Assembly: GCA_002049455.2 (NCBI GenBank)
Contig: KV918778.1
Coordinates: 1-64,000, forward strand
Source: Porphyra umbilicalis
Lineage: Eukaryota > Rhodophyta > Bangiophyceae > Bangiales > Bangiaceae
Direction: 5' to 3'
Length of the DNA stretch: 64,000 nucleotides
The notes beneath the pieces are model-generated. The model had not been told where the DNA came from. It ran no database searches and saw nothing but the letters and a program-made list of their open reading frames with translations. Shown one piece after another: positions 9,879-21,298 of the stretch. The translations under genes and the position numbers were made by a program. Position 1 is the stretch's first letter; every line of letters starts with the position of its first letter.

Positions 9879-11870
9879 TCAAATGTATTGAGAGAGAAAA
9901 GACATGTGCTCAGCGTAGGCCATGTGCTCCCCGTCGACGTGGACCGCCAAGTACGCGTGGATACACCGCAGCTGCCCCCGCGCGCGGAGGTTCTCCGTCC
10001 CGCGGTGGACCAAGTCCGACCTCACAATCAAGCAAGAACCCACAGGAATAGCCACACGCAACGGCGGTGGCAACGCAACAGGCTCAGTCCCGTCCCCAGC
10101 CCCGCCGAAGGTGCCAGGCCACACGTCCACGAAGGTCCCCTCCTCAAAAGATACATACACACTCAGTAAAGTCGCCCCAGATCCACCCTCCTCCAAGTAT
10201 AAGCCGGTGTCCGTGTGGGCCAGTTGCGCAGGTGTGCGAGGCATTGTAATGAGGATATGAGGGGTTACCCCATCGTAGGCAACATCGAACTCATTACCAA
10301 CACGTGCCGCGACCGTCGCAAGAGTTCGTCGCACCTCGCGCGCGAAGTGGTTACGTTGGCGGTTCCCTCGACCACGGCCGCCGCTAGGGACCGGCACTTG
10401 CCGACGCCCGGTATCAGCGGCGTCCCCGAGCTCCTCCATCTTCTCATGCAGCTGCGAGTTGATGATTGGTTGAGCCGTCCGAGAGGACTTCCGGTACGCC
10501 CCGCGGCGTACAAAGTCCGTCCACTCAGAAGGAATAGCGTTGCCCATGATGACCCATCCCCGCCCGCCTGGACTGAGCGCCTCCCTCAGTGTCTCTTGGT
10601 CGTCCGACAACTCCTCCTCACCGTCCTCGTCTTGAGAAGCGTCCGCCCTCGGGGCCTGTGACGCGGCAGGCGCAGCTCGAGCAAGCACGGAAGCGGCTGC
10701 CACAGCTCTGGCCAGCGCGCCACTGTCCTGCGCGCCGGCGCTCGGCGCCGCTCGGGCAGCCGCAAGCGGCCGCCTCGCGGCCATGGATGCAGACGAAGAC
10801 GCTGCCGCCGCCGCCGTTGCCACCGCCGCCGCACGCGCCACTGAAGGCGTGGCCGACGTGCCGCGCCGGGTAACCCCGATTCGCGTACCGCCAGCGCCAG
10901 TGTTGGGCGTCGGCGTGCCCCGTGCGGGCGCTGATGCTGCTGCCGCATTCATCGCTGACGGCGCTCTTGCCAGCGCATCGGCAACCGCCCGCGTGACGGG
11001 CGGATAGAGCTGAGACAAATCATCTTGCGCGGCTGCGGCGGTAGTGGCGGTCGTCGGCAGAGTCCTCGTACCCTCGGCACAAGAAGAGGCCGCCGCCGTC
11101 GCGACCACCTCTGCCACCGTCAACGGGGCGGCGGATGGGGCCTGAACGTCAGATGGGCGACCAGCGGAAGACAAAGGGCGGGGGGTGGAGGGGGGTAAGA
11201 GGGAAGGTTGCGCGCGGGGAGCGAACAAGGCCGGAGGCGCAACGTCCAGCGCCATCGCCGCGCCCACCGTCTGCGGGGCGGCGGACACGGCGCGCACGTG
11301 GGGTGAGGGGCCAGGGGAGGAGGGAGGGTGGCGGGCGGTGGGGGGTGGGAAATTAGGTCGCGTACGGGGAGCGAACGAGGCCAGAGGCACAGCGTCCGGC
11401 GCCATCGCCGCGACCACCGCCTGCGGGGCGGCGGTCACGGCGCGCACGTGGGGTGAGGGACCGGCGGTGGGCGGGGGTCGGGGGGAGGGAGGCGCATTGG
11501 GGGCGGCCAACGCCGGGGTTGACGTCGCGGCCGGTGGGAAGGACCATACCGTGGGAATTAGGCGAGAAAACAACGTGGAGCGGAGGGATGGCGGGCCCGT
11601 CGGGGCCTGTGCCGACGACGTTGCCGTGGAGACGTTTTGTGCACCCCCGCCGTGCGCCGTGCCGCCCAAAGTGCGATGGTTGATCTTCAGCTTCTTCGTC
11701 GGATGCGGCGTGTCCGGCTCCCGGTTGGGGGATGCGGTTGACGAACAGCCGCTGCCTCCCCCACGCCAAGGTCGGCGGCCGTGCGTACTGCGCCGCGCAG
11801 GGTTGCGAACGCGGCTTCGGTGGCTCCCGCCACTGCCTGTGCCGGCGTGCGATGACGACGAGGTCGGCAT
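9879..11870 (-). CDS. Probable 2-oxoglutarate/Fe(II) oxygenase-like protein with disordered N-terminal half (663 aa)
   Basis: The ATG is at 11870 and the frame is a single exon. Residues 1-130 are basic and disordered, with a KKLK nuclear-signal-like stretch near 59. Residues 137-236 hold two tandem copies of a 50-residue unit starting GPSPHVRAV, and a decayed third copy starts at 237. An Ala/Pro-rich linker and an acidic patch (DEDGEEELSDD, ~414-424) follow. The C-terminal ~190 residues have normal composition. They contain HTD (His552, Asp554), SCLIVRSDLVHRG (His622) and RGQLRCIHAYL (Arg635). An HxD pair, a distal His about 70 residues on and a following Arg match the double-stranded beta-helix iron and 2-oxoglutarate ligands. 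Substrate is unknown: proteins, nucleic-acid bases or small molecules are all possible. The motif logic is seen directly; assignment to a named subfamily is not possible from the sequence alone. Confidence 0.6.
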   Translation of the reverse strand: MPTSSSSHAGTGSGGSHRSRVRNPARRSTHGRRPWRGGGSGCSSTASPNREPDTPHPTKKLKINHRTLGGTAHGGGAQNVSTATSSAQAPTGPPSLRSTLFSRLIPTVWSFPPAATSTPALAAPNAPPSPRPPPTAGPSPHVRAVTAAPQAVVAAMAPDAVPLASFAPRTRPNFPPPTARHPPSSPGPSPHVRAVSAAPQTVGAAMALDVAPPALFAPRAQPSLLPPSTPRPLSSAGRPSDVQAPSAAPLTVAEVVATAAASSCAEGTRTLPTTATTAAAAQDDLSQLYPPVTRAVADALARAPSAMNAAAASAPARGTPTPNTGAGGTRIGVTRRGTSATPSVARAAAVATAAAAASSSASMAARRPLAAARAAPSAGAQDSGALARAVAAASVLARAAPAASQAPRADASQDEDGEEELSDDQETLREALSPGGRGWVIMGNAIPSEWTDFVRRGAYRKSSRTAQPIINSQLHEKMEELGDAADTGRRQVPVPSGGRGRGNRQRNHFAREVRRTLATVAARVGNEFDVAYDGVTPHILITMPRTPAQLAHTDTGLYLEEGGSGATLLSVYVSFEEGTFVDVWPGTFGGAGDGTEPVALPPPLRVAIPVGSCLIVRSDLVHRGTENLRARGQLRCIHAYLAVHVDGEHMAYAEHMSFLSQYI

Positions 11871-13864
11871 TGTTCACAAAAGTTGGAAGTAGGGGGGGTG
11901 CGCGGGTGTCGGGGGGTCCGTGCAGAAGATGGTTGTCGGAAAAGGGGGTGGGAGTGAGACACCGTACGAGTCAAGAGAAGTCGGCGTGATGTCACAAGCG
12001 GGACACTGGCGCGTACAGGGGCAGGTCAGACTCCCCGCCTAGCCAGGGACTACGCGGTCTGCAGTCGACGCGCACGAGGGCACCGCACTGGGCGATGCTC
12101 CCCGCTGGCCAAAGGAACGGCGTTGGATGCAATTGGCTCTCCTGGGGAGGAGCACGCACACCGCGCGGCAAGCGGGCGCGCACACGACAGAAGCACACCA
12201 CACACGCATGGGGCGCGAACGCACAAAGGACAAGCCAGCACGAATTATAACGCACCTGCCACAGCCGTGCACGTCGAGTGGGGACGCGGCGACGCCGGCG
12301 CCCGCTACCGCAACCTGCGGCCGTCGGCGTCGCTGCCGCCGTCGCCTCCTCCTCGGCTGCCGCCAGGGCGACAGCAGCGGCGGCGGCGCCCGGCGGTGGC
12401 GCTCCCGTGCCCACAACCCCCCCCAGCCCTACCTCCGCCCGTTGCGCTCGGCGCCCTCAAGGCGCGCGCAGGCGCTGCTCAGCACTCACCACTCTCCTCG
12501 CTGCGGCGCGCGCAGCTGCTTTTCCCCGCCGCGCCGCGTGGCTGGAAGAGCGACTCCCGGAGAGCCACCGCGCGCTGCCAGCTGGCAGGTCGCGAGCCCG
12601 CCGCAGCGGCAAGACGACACGGGCGCCTTGCATATCATCAGCATGCTGGAGGGTGCCCGACAAGGCGAGCGTTGGCGTGGGGTTGCGGGAGAGGTGGAAG
12701 GTGGCCGGCCGTGCGGAGGCGTGCCCGACAACCACGCCTGCACGCCCCGTGCGTGATGACTACGGGGAGAAGCGACCCTCAAATAATGTTTAGGCTCCGT
12801 GACCACGAGCGGTCGCGACCGGCTGGGCTGGTTCCGGGCACGGCAGTGGTGGAATTCGGGGCCACAATGGACCTAACGGGTCCCGCGATGCGCGAACCAG
12901 CAAAAAAAAATCTTGATGATGAGGGCTCCACGCCCGACGAGCGCCGCCCCCGAAGCGAGACCCCCTCCCTACAGCTGTCGGCCCGCTCCCTTCGTGGTCG
13001 CTGGTGTCGCCGCCGCCCGTGTTGCTGCTGCCACCGAGGCCCGCACAAGCCACACGTGGGCGCCAGCGGCAATGCCATTCCCTCCCCCACCCACACCAAC
13101 ACGCCAGGCTTACAGCGCTTCCCCCCCAGCTGAAGGTATGACCGTCGGCGTGCTCCCATTCTGGTCGTTGGTGTCGCCGCCGCCCGTGGCGCTGACCACG
13201 GCAGCCGCCGAGGTGGCGGCGGCGGCGGCGGCGACTGCGGCTGCTGGGACAACGTTGTCAACAGGGGGGGCGGCGCCGGCGGCGCCGGATGCTTTGGCGT
13301 CGGCAGCACCGTTGCCCCGTCAAACAACTCGAGCTCTGTGTGTACGGCAGCACTACAGGTTCGGCAAACACATACAACAACCAAGTACCATACACAAGCG
13401 CAGTAGCAAGAACAAGCACGTCAGCGTCCGAACTTACTATGCCATGTACATGGGATGTACAAAAGCGGCAGAGGCCGCAACAAATACAGAACGTGATGCA
13501 TACCACGACCCCGCTGGTAGACGCACGGAAGCACCTCAAACCAGCAGCGGGCACAGCACACACCCACAGTTTACACATGTCCCTGGTCTCCACCGTAGGT
13601 CCATGCTGAGGGCGTACGGCGCGGTCTCACGCTCGACGGTGCGACTCGTCGCGGCCGTAGCCCCAGGCACCCTCCCACCTAGCCGCACTTCCCGCCAACA
13701 GCCATCCTCGTTCAATCGCGCATGCGCACTCCCCAGCGCCATTGCTCCACCCCCACACCGCAAGCACAGCCATGTGCCCTCCACAGGTTGCCTCTTTCGC
13801 TCCTCGACACCACCCTCCTCTACCAACAAAAACATGACAAATAGCGACGACAATAAAAACGCAC
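11871..13864. other. Intergenic or intronic, no exon resolved
   Basis: GC-rich with many open frames on both strands, none with convincing domain content. On the minus strand this is where later exons of the TPR gene at 13865-14241 should lie. I could not find an acceptor followed by a continuing TPR helix. Confidence 0.35.
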
Positions 13865-14241
13865 CAGTTACTAAACAGCGCCGCGTTGGTCGGGTCATGC
13901 CCAATCGCCTCTGTGTACAGCGACACCGCCTGCTCATACTGCCCCGTCTTGAAGTGCTTGTTCCCATCGGCCTTGCACGCCTCGGAGGTCAAGTGGCCCT
14001 CCGGCTCCTCCCCGCTCGGCGGCGATGCAGACGCCGCCGTCGCGGCGGTCGCGTCCACGGTTGCCGCGATCGCGGCGGCCGGCGGCGCACCGGGCGCGGC
14101 GCCGACCGGCGGCGACGGCACCACCACCACCGGCGGTGTGGGGACGGGCGGCACCGGCGGCGCAACATGACAATTGCGCCGCGCATGGGCGATGCCGCCG
14201 AGCTTGTCGACTGCCGCCGCCACGCGAGAACCTTCTGCCAA
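13865..14241 (-). CDS. TPR-motif exon (partial gene, STI1/TTC-like)
   Basis: A minus-strand open segment with no ATG ends in a clear first tetratricopeptide repeat: a helix containing ADGNKHFKTGQYEQAVSLY, then TEAIGHDPTNAALFSN. The G, A, Y and P positions match the TPR consensus seen in STI1/HOP, TTC1 and immunophilin co-chaperones. A GTGCGT donor starts at 13864, directly after the codons for FSN. That is where many TPR genes continue with RAA. Upstream of the TPR the exon encodes a Pro/Ala-rich linker. An in-frame stop just above 14241 and the absence of ATG mean that the exon begins at an acceptor such as ttggcag or gcggcag. I could not find the remaining exons, so either introns are long or the locus is truncated. 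Confidence 0.55.
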
Positions 14242-15121
14242 TTGGCCGCCTCAAGGCGGGCGTGGCCCCCACGCGGCCGCCGCGTCGTCCAGCGGCGCTC
14301 AAACGCCGCACTTGGCAACTGTCATCGCGATGAGGGTGGCCAGTGGCCTAAAAGCCGTGGTGAGCGGAGGGGGGGGGGGAGGGGGGGCACCCAGGGAGCA
14401 CAAAGACACGACAGGAGCACGGGCGACAGGAGTACGGGCGGCGAGAGGGGGGCCGCGACGCCGCGCGGCACAGCGGAGACGCGCGTCGCGGGCGCCGCTA
14501 CGAGTGGAGGTCGGGAGGGAAGAGGACGAATCGAAAAAAACCTGGACCATTTTCCATGCGAAAGCATTGAAGAAGGTGCTGAGTGCGACGAACAGTCTCG
14601 CAGCGTGTCACCCCAGAAAGGCCGGTGAGGCAAGTGCCGTGGAAAATTCTTAAGTTGAGCAACAGCGCAACAGATCCCCACCAGATGCGAAACAGTCGAT
14701 CCAACCCAGAGCACCCGTCCCGCCTGACTCGCCGACGGCTGCCGCAAACACAGGCGGCCGGCACGGCTGCCGCCCGATGCCCGCCTCCCATGGGGCCCAT
14801 AGTGGCCACTAACAGGTGGCGCAACAGCGCGCCGTCTCCAGCCCGCCCGCGCGCCCGAGCGCAGCACTCGGCCGACCAGTCGGTCGTAACGGGAGACACC
14901 CGCCGCCCAGCCGTGCGGCGCGGGCCGTCCACTGCCGCCGCGGAGCTGCCACTGCACGGCCCCCCCCCCCCGCCCCGCCCCACCCCTCGGACGCGCACCG
15001 ACGCCGTCGCGGACAGCCCGTCGTTTGGGGGGGCACACACACCGCGGCAGCCACACGTCAGTGCCGCCGAAACGCCGCGTCGCGTCGTCGCGCGCTCGCT
15101 AATGCAGCGGGTCGAACGCGC

Positions 15122-15152
<31 letters not shown>

Positions 15153-18100
15153 AAGCGGCGGCGGCGGCGGCGGTACGGCAAAGGCTCCAACAGCTCCGCG
15201 CCGCGCCCCCGTCCGGAGGCGGGGGCGACACGGCGGTCGCCCACTCTCTCACCCCCGAAAATCCCCATGCCGCCTCCTCCGCACCCTCGCCACACACGGC
15301 AGGCAGCGCGACGATGATACCGCGGTCGCGCCCCCACCGCCCGTGGGGCGCGGGGCCGCCGCCGCCGCCACCACCGCCGCCGCCGCCGTTTCCGTCCCCG
15401 CGTCGGGGGTGGGGGTAAGAGAGTCGATGGGGGGGGTGGTGGGGAGCGGCTGCCGACACCAACGGCTGCGTGGTGTCTGGGTGCGAGCGGGCGCCGCGCC
15501 CGCCAACGGCGCCGGCGGCTCGACAGCGGCGCGCATTGCGGCAGGGGCCGACTATCGCCCCTCCTTCTGCTGTTCTCCCTACGGCCGCCGTCGCCTCGCG
15601 CCCAAGTGCAGCGCGCGCGTCTACCGTAGAGGCCCCGGGGAACGGCGGCGGCAGCGGCGGTGGCGGCGTCCGCCACCCACCGGGCCGCCGCCGGCCGTCA
15701 GCCGACCTAGCGAGGCGCGTGCTGCCCGCGGCAGTCGCCAAAGATGGTTGTGCGAACCGCAGTGTGGCCCCACAGCCGCGGCTGCCACAGGCACGGGCGC
15801 GCCCGCGGCAGTCGCCACAGACGGTCGCGGCTGCCACAGGCACGGGCGCGCCCGCGGCAGTCGCCACAGACGGTCGTGCGGGCCGCAGTGTGGCCCCACA
15901 GTCGCTGTCACAGGCACGGGCGCGCGCCGTTGCCCCGCCGTTGCGGGCAGCATCACCGCTGCCGGCACGCGCGCGGGCGCGCGACAGGCGGCTACGCACC
16001 CCCCACCTCCACCCCCCACCGTGCTCGCCACGCGCCGTGTGCCCCCCGTTGGTCGAAACCGACCGCCGCCGCCGCCCGCCGCCGCCAGCCGACGATACCG
16101 ATTGTCGGCGGGTCCGTCGCGCCGCCTTGGCGCCGCCAACGCCCGCGCAGCCGCGGCGCGCACGGCCCATTGGCGGCGGCTGGCAGGGTGGTTGCGGGCG
16201 CGGCGGGGCGACGCCGACCCTTCAAAGGGCTGCCGCGCCGCCCGACGGGCGGCGCAGTCCCCCCCCCCGCCGCCGTGTACGCGGCGCCGTGGCCGCGGCC
16301 GCCGCGGCGGCGGCGGTGGCGCTGCCGACCGCCCACTGACATGCGGCGCCGCGCACGTCGTCGCCGTCCGGTCCGCCCCGCCGCGGGGCGTCCTTGCCAG
16401 ACTCGTTGGCTACCCGACGCCCGTGTCGCCACTCGCCACGGGTGTCGGTCCCGTCGATTGGCCGCCGACCGTCTGGGGAAGCGGCAGAGTGCACGGCCGA
16501 CGCGCGCTCGTCGGCCGGGCGACGGCCGCCAGGGGGAGGGGGGGGAATGCGCGTCCACCAGGGAGAGGGGGGGGAGCCGACGCCCCAGGCCGCCGTCCGC
16601 CCACGCCCGAGGCCGCCGTCGGCCCGTCCCGCCACACGGAGCGAGCGGCGCGGTTCCGGCTGCGCACGGCGCAGGCGCGGCCGATTCCGCCGCGGACGCC
16701 AGAGCTACGCCATGGGAGGGGAAAAAGGGCGGGGTGGGAGTGTGAGGCGGGTGAATGGGTCAGGGGTGCCGCCGAGCGATGGGACGTATCGTGGCGCCAG
16801 CCGCCGACGTGGCGGCCTCCTCGTTAGACTTCGCCGCTCTGCTGCCGACACGGTCGTGCGACAGAAATCAGCCAATTTCCTGGCTGTGCCCTGTGTAGCA
16901 CCCGTCAAAGACCCGTCAAAGAGCGAGTAGTGGCACCCATATTTTCCTCCGACGTTCTATCGCCCCAACTTGCGAGCTTGTCGAACTGTACCAGTCGATC
17001 TAGAAACTTTCGAAACGTTGTGTCGAGATGGGAAGTGGGCATCTACAGCCAACCAGAAGTTACCACGACGCTGCACTACTCCATGTTTCGTGAGTGACAC
17101 ATCTCCTGGGTGTCCTCGTTTTGTCGTTTCAACACTCAAGTGCATCATTTCGTGGCTTGGCGGCCAGGCTTGTCACCTTGATCGGTGGGTAAAGTCCGAC
17201 AACTTCGTCTGAGACCACGAGGGAGCAGGGAGCTTCTGGGTGAAGTTGTTAGCCACTTCAGCGGTCTCCGTCACAGGGGTCAGATCGCCCCATTCGGGAT
17301 CAGGTCACGCTGTGCTCTTGAAGAGCACTCAGCTCGTCCGCAGGGCCCCTCAACCTTCAGGAAATCCGCTCTGAGCGCTGCTTCACGGGAGGCCTGGCGA
17401 GTGCGACTGGCTGTCAGATATCGAGCAGGCAGACCAGTCCAGCAGGTGTCTGTTTTGGTATGGCGAGTTTCTCATGGTCGACCGGCCACCGGTCCTTGGA
17501 TTTTACTTCTATCACGGACCTTGATTGGCTGATTCGAACAGCCTGTACTGCTTCTTATTGGTGAATGACTTGTGTAAGTCGCCTTCTTCGAAGGAGATAT
17601 AAGAGGATGACATGTCTTGGGCTCATCCAGAAACAAGCAGTCGCAAAATGCTGTGGACCATCGACAGTGGGCTGTCGAAATTTACAAGATCTTGCGCCCA
17701 CCCGCAAGCTTCGTGGGGTCAAAAACGGGCAGAAAGAGCGTCGGGTGTCACCACGGTTTTGGGGCTACTGCGCGGGGGGGGGGGGCGACCGCCGACCCGC
17801 AAACGCACCGGGGCCGCCCGGCGGGCGGCCGGGCCGCGGCGGTTTGACAGCGGGACCGCTGGGGGTTCCGAGTGGAAGCTGCGCACAGGGAGCCTGCGGA
17901 CGCGGAATTCGGTGCACCGCGCGGGGGGCGCCCGTGGTGGCGTCCGGCGCCGTCCCGCTTCGTTTTCTTTCCCCGCTCTCGCTTCAAGTGCGCGGCGACC
18001 GTCGTCGCCACTCTTGAGTGTGCGTGCCAGCGTCTTTGGCAGGGTTCCCATTGAGCCCTCCCATTTATCAGTCGCGAAAGAGGGACAGCTCTGCAGACGC

Positions 18101-18294
18101 GTGGTCGTGCGACGGACGCGACCGGGCAGGCCTTGTCGAGGCGCCGTGCACAGCGCCGCCACAGTTTCGACCAACGAGTCGTCGCATCCCGGATGTGGCC
18201 GTCCGATATCAATGCGTGCCCTCCCGCTCTGTACAACAATGGCAATAGCACATGATGAAAACCGGCGGCGCCGGTCCGCGCGCCGCCGGACTCG
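14242..18294. other. Extremely GC-rich DNA, no gene resolved
   Basis: From 14.2 to 16.9 kb GC is so high that all six frames stay open for hundreds of codons; these are not evidence of genes. A local duplication lies at 15755-15910. From about 16.9 to 17.7 kb the composition becomes normal and holds a gatataag TATA-like string near 17596, but no coding segment I can defend. From 17.8 kb the GC-rich island resumes. Confidence 0.45.
15777..15874. repeat. 49-bp tandem repeat, two units
   Basis: Units 15777-15825 and 15826-15874 are identical or nearly so and begin cgcggctgccacaggcacgg. The pair is flanked on both sides by near-identical copies of ccgcagtgtggccccacag (about 15757 and 15891), so a larger inexact duplication surrounds it. 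Confidence 0.8.
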
Positions 18295-20591
18295 TCAGGC
18301 CGGCCCCCCCCCGTCAATGCCGGCAGGCGCCGCCGCCGCCGCCGCCGCCGTCGCGTCGCCGCCCACCGTCCCGGCATCCGCCAACGGTGCCGACGGTGCC
18401 GCCGTTGGCGCCATCACCGCCGCAGCATAGGCCCCCACCAGCCGCTCCACCCGCCGCCGCTCGTTGCACCGCGCCGCCGACAGCCGGTTCCGCACCCGCC
18501 GGCGGCTCGCCACCGAGTCGACGTCGAGGGCGTCGAGCTCCCCGGGGCGCCGCCGACCGCCGCGCGCGCTGCGGCGGCCGCCGCCGCCGCCACGCGCAAC
18601 GCCGACGCCCGCCGTGGCGCCGGCGGCAGCGGCGGCCGACGCGGCCGCGCGCCGCCGTCGACGCCGGACACAGGGGGGGGCACGGCCGCCGCGCCGCCGT
18701 CGCCGTGTTCGCCCCCGACGGCGGCGAGCGGCGACACGGCCGCAATGGCCGCCGCGGCGGCAGCGGCAATGGCCGTGGCGGCCGCCGCAGCCGCCGCTCC
18801 GGGCGACGGTGGCCGCGGGAGGAGGAGAGGCAACCCGCTTGGCGGCGGCAGCGGCGGCGGCGGCGGCGGCGGCGGAGGGACTAGTGTCGACAACCACAGC
18901 GGCGACAGCGGCGGCAGCGGCAGCAGCAGCGACGGCGGCAGGGGCGGTGGGGGTGGGGGTGACTCGGGGCGTGCGGGGAGCGCGGCGTGGACGCCGCCGC
19001 CGAGTGGGTTCACGCCCTCCCCCCAGGGCCCGGCCCGCCCCGGTGGGCCGCCGCCACCCCACGCCCACCCCGGCCGCCGCACGACCGCCGCCGCGCGGTC
19101 GAGGAGCGCCTGCAACAAGGACACTTTGAGGGCGGCGACCGTGTCGGACGCGGCGACCGCCCACGTCGACGCGGCCGGGAGGATGGCGGTCGAGTGCGAC
19201 GACCGGGCGGTGCCGGCGTAGCGGACAACGACCGCAGGGACGGGGATGTCCGCGAGGGGGCCCACCGCCCCTGGCGGCGGCGGCGAGGCAGCGGCACCGG
19301 CGGGGACCGCCCCCGCCGAGCGCACGACAAAGCGGGTGAGGCGGTCGCGAAAGCCGGAAAAGTCCACGGGGCTCGTCCAGCCGCCCCCGTCGGCGGCGGC
19401 GGCCGCGTCGCCCAACGCCGTGACGGCGGCGGGGGGAAAAGTCGTCGACACGCCCCCGACCGCCGCCGCGGCCGCGGCGGCGCCGTCCACGCCCGCCGCC
19501 GCCCCCGTACCGACGGCGACCGACTCGACGTCGACGCGGCGGCGGACCAACAAAGCGGCTCGGCCGCCGCCGCCCGCCCCTGGCGGGGCGCGCTCCAAGA
19601 GCATCACCGAGCGGCGGTGGTGCCCCCCCCGTTGGAGGCGACGCCAAAGCCAAAGAGCCCCCGCCCGTCGGGCGAGCGGCCGACCGACACGAGCGTCCCG
19701 GCCGCCTCGTCGAGGACAAAGCGGCACCGCGCTGCGGGGGGGAGGACCGTGCCGGCTGCCACGGCGGCGGGACACAAGGCGGGGGCTCGCACCTCCACGG
19801 TGCCGAGCGTGACGCCATTGACGCTTGCAAACGGCACGTACTGTCAACCGGCGTGAGGGAGGTGGGAAAGGAGGGAGATGCGCACGACGGGACCAGCAAC
19901 AGAAACGCGTGTACGGAGGTCAGCATCCAATGGCGGCCGCAGCAGTGGGGTCGAGGTGCTCGCCGTCGGGCCAAACGAGGGGCCACTGGCGTTGCAATGC
20001 CAAACGCTCGAGACACCAGACCGACGGCGCACGCGCCACACCCCGCCAACAGCGTGCGGTGGGCCCGCCATCCTCCGTCCTGCCCAGCCCCACGCGCGGC
20101 GCGGCACGTACCAGAAACTCGACGCGCAGGGCGGTGCCAAACCCGTCGGCCGTCGCCCCGCAGGGCACGCCCTCATAGCGCAGCTCGGCCGACACCGCCG
20201 CCGCCGACCGCAGGCCGTCGGCCGAAACGCTCGCCGGGAGGCACCCGCCCCCGTCACTGCCCGCGGCGGTGGCACCCCCCCCGCCCCCACCGGCGTCCTC
20301 GTCGGGGAGCAGCCACCGGCGGCGGAGGCCCCCGCCCTCGGTGAGCGCGGCGACGAGCGGGTTGTCTGCGTGCGCCGACAGCGCCGTGGGGGGGGCGTGC
20401 GCGGTTCGCCCGCGGCGGCCATGCCGGCAGAGGGGCTGGGGGGGGGGGGGGGGACCGCCGCCCCAGCGCCAACCGGCGGCGGATGCACGTGCGGCGCCGC
20501 GCCGGCGGGCGGGGGCGGGCACGAGCGGGCGCGCGCACCGCGCGGCGCGGCCGAATGCCCAAAGCGACGCCCTCAGCAGACGCCTGCGCAT
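18295..20591 (-). CDS. Probable two-exon gene, C-terminal bZIP-like basic motif, frame interrupted
   Basis: I read a minus-strand gene from an ATG near 20591 to a TGA at 18295. Exon 1 ends at 20112 with coding ..ALRVEFL before a GTACGT donor. A 271-base intron (19841-20111) ends ttgacag, and exon 2 continues in phase 0 with YVPFASVNGVTLGTVEV. This exon-exon frame match is the best evidence for the gene. Downstream the frame changes at the C8 run 19623-19630 and again further on. The final frame gives RRRVRNRLSAARCNERRR (about 18450-18504), resembling the HY5-type bZIP basic region, but the invariant Arg eight residues after the Asn is Asn here and no leucine heptads follow. G16 (20438-20453) and G8 (20388-20395) runs may also disturb exon 1. 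The function is a weak inference; a different nuclear protein is equally possible. Confidence 0.35.
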
Positions 20592-20959
20592 CGGCGGCAG
20601 CGGGGACCGACGAAAAGGGGCAGGAGATGCATACTGTACCAGACACACGCACAGCAGAGATACCGCCCGTGTGGCCGGGTCTGGCCGCCACGTCGGCCAG
20701 CGTGCCGTCGTGGCGGCGCTGCTCACCGTGAGCAGCGTGGATCACGCACGGCAACGATGGCACAGCCCGATGGCGGACGTGCAGGAATGTTCACCACCGA
20801 TGACCATGTGAAAAGCGTGATCATCATCATGATACATGATGTATGAAAAGTAATCGATACAGTGAGTTCCCGCTGTGGGTGATTTTGGTGAGGACGGTGG
20901 CGATCACTGCACCTCGTCACGTCGCTCCGCGTCCTCCCGCCGGACGTCCCGTCGGGCGC

Positions 20960-21266
20960 ATGGACCGCGGCGGCCGCGTCGCACCACGCCGGTCCGCCCC
21001 CGACGTGGCTCTCTGGGGCGCGCGGGACACGCGCTGCCCGTGTGCATCCGTGCCGCCCCGGCGGGCGCGCCCCGCGTTGCTGCCCCGCGGCACGCCCGCG
21101 CCCATGGGCGCCCCCCCGCCCGCCGCCGGCAGCGGCGGCGGGCGCGCCACCCCCCCCCCCGGGCGCCGCGGCGGCGCCCCCCCCCCCGCCGGCCGGCGAC
21201 GGCGGCGGCGTGCCTCTCGGCGGCCGCCGCGGCGGCGGCGGCGGTTGCCGCCGCGGCCGCCGCCGC

Positions 21267-21298
<32 letters not shown>

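Noticed and set aside
14300-16900. Many 200-570 codon frames on both strands, Pro/Arg/Ala only
   Set aside because: GC is so high that stop codons are nearly absent; overlapping frames on both strands have the same length and none shows domain-like composition.
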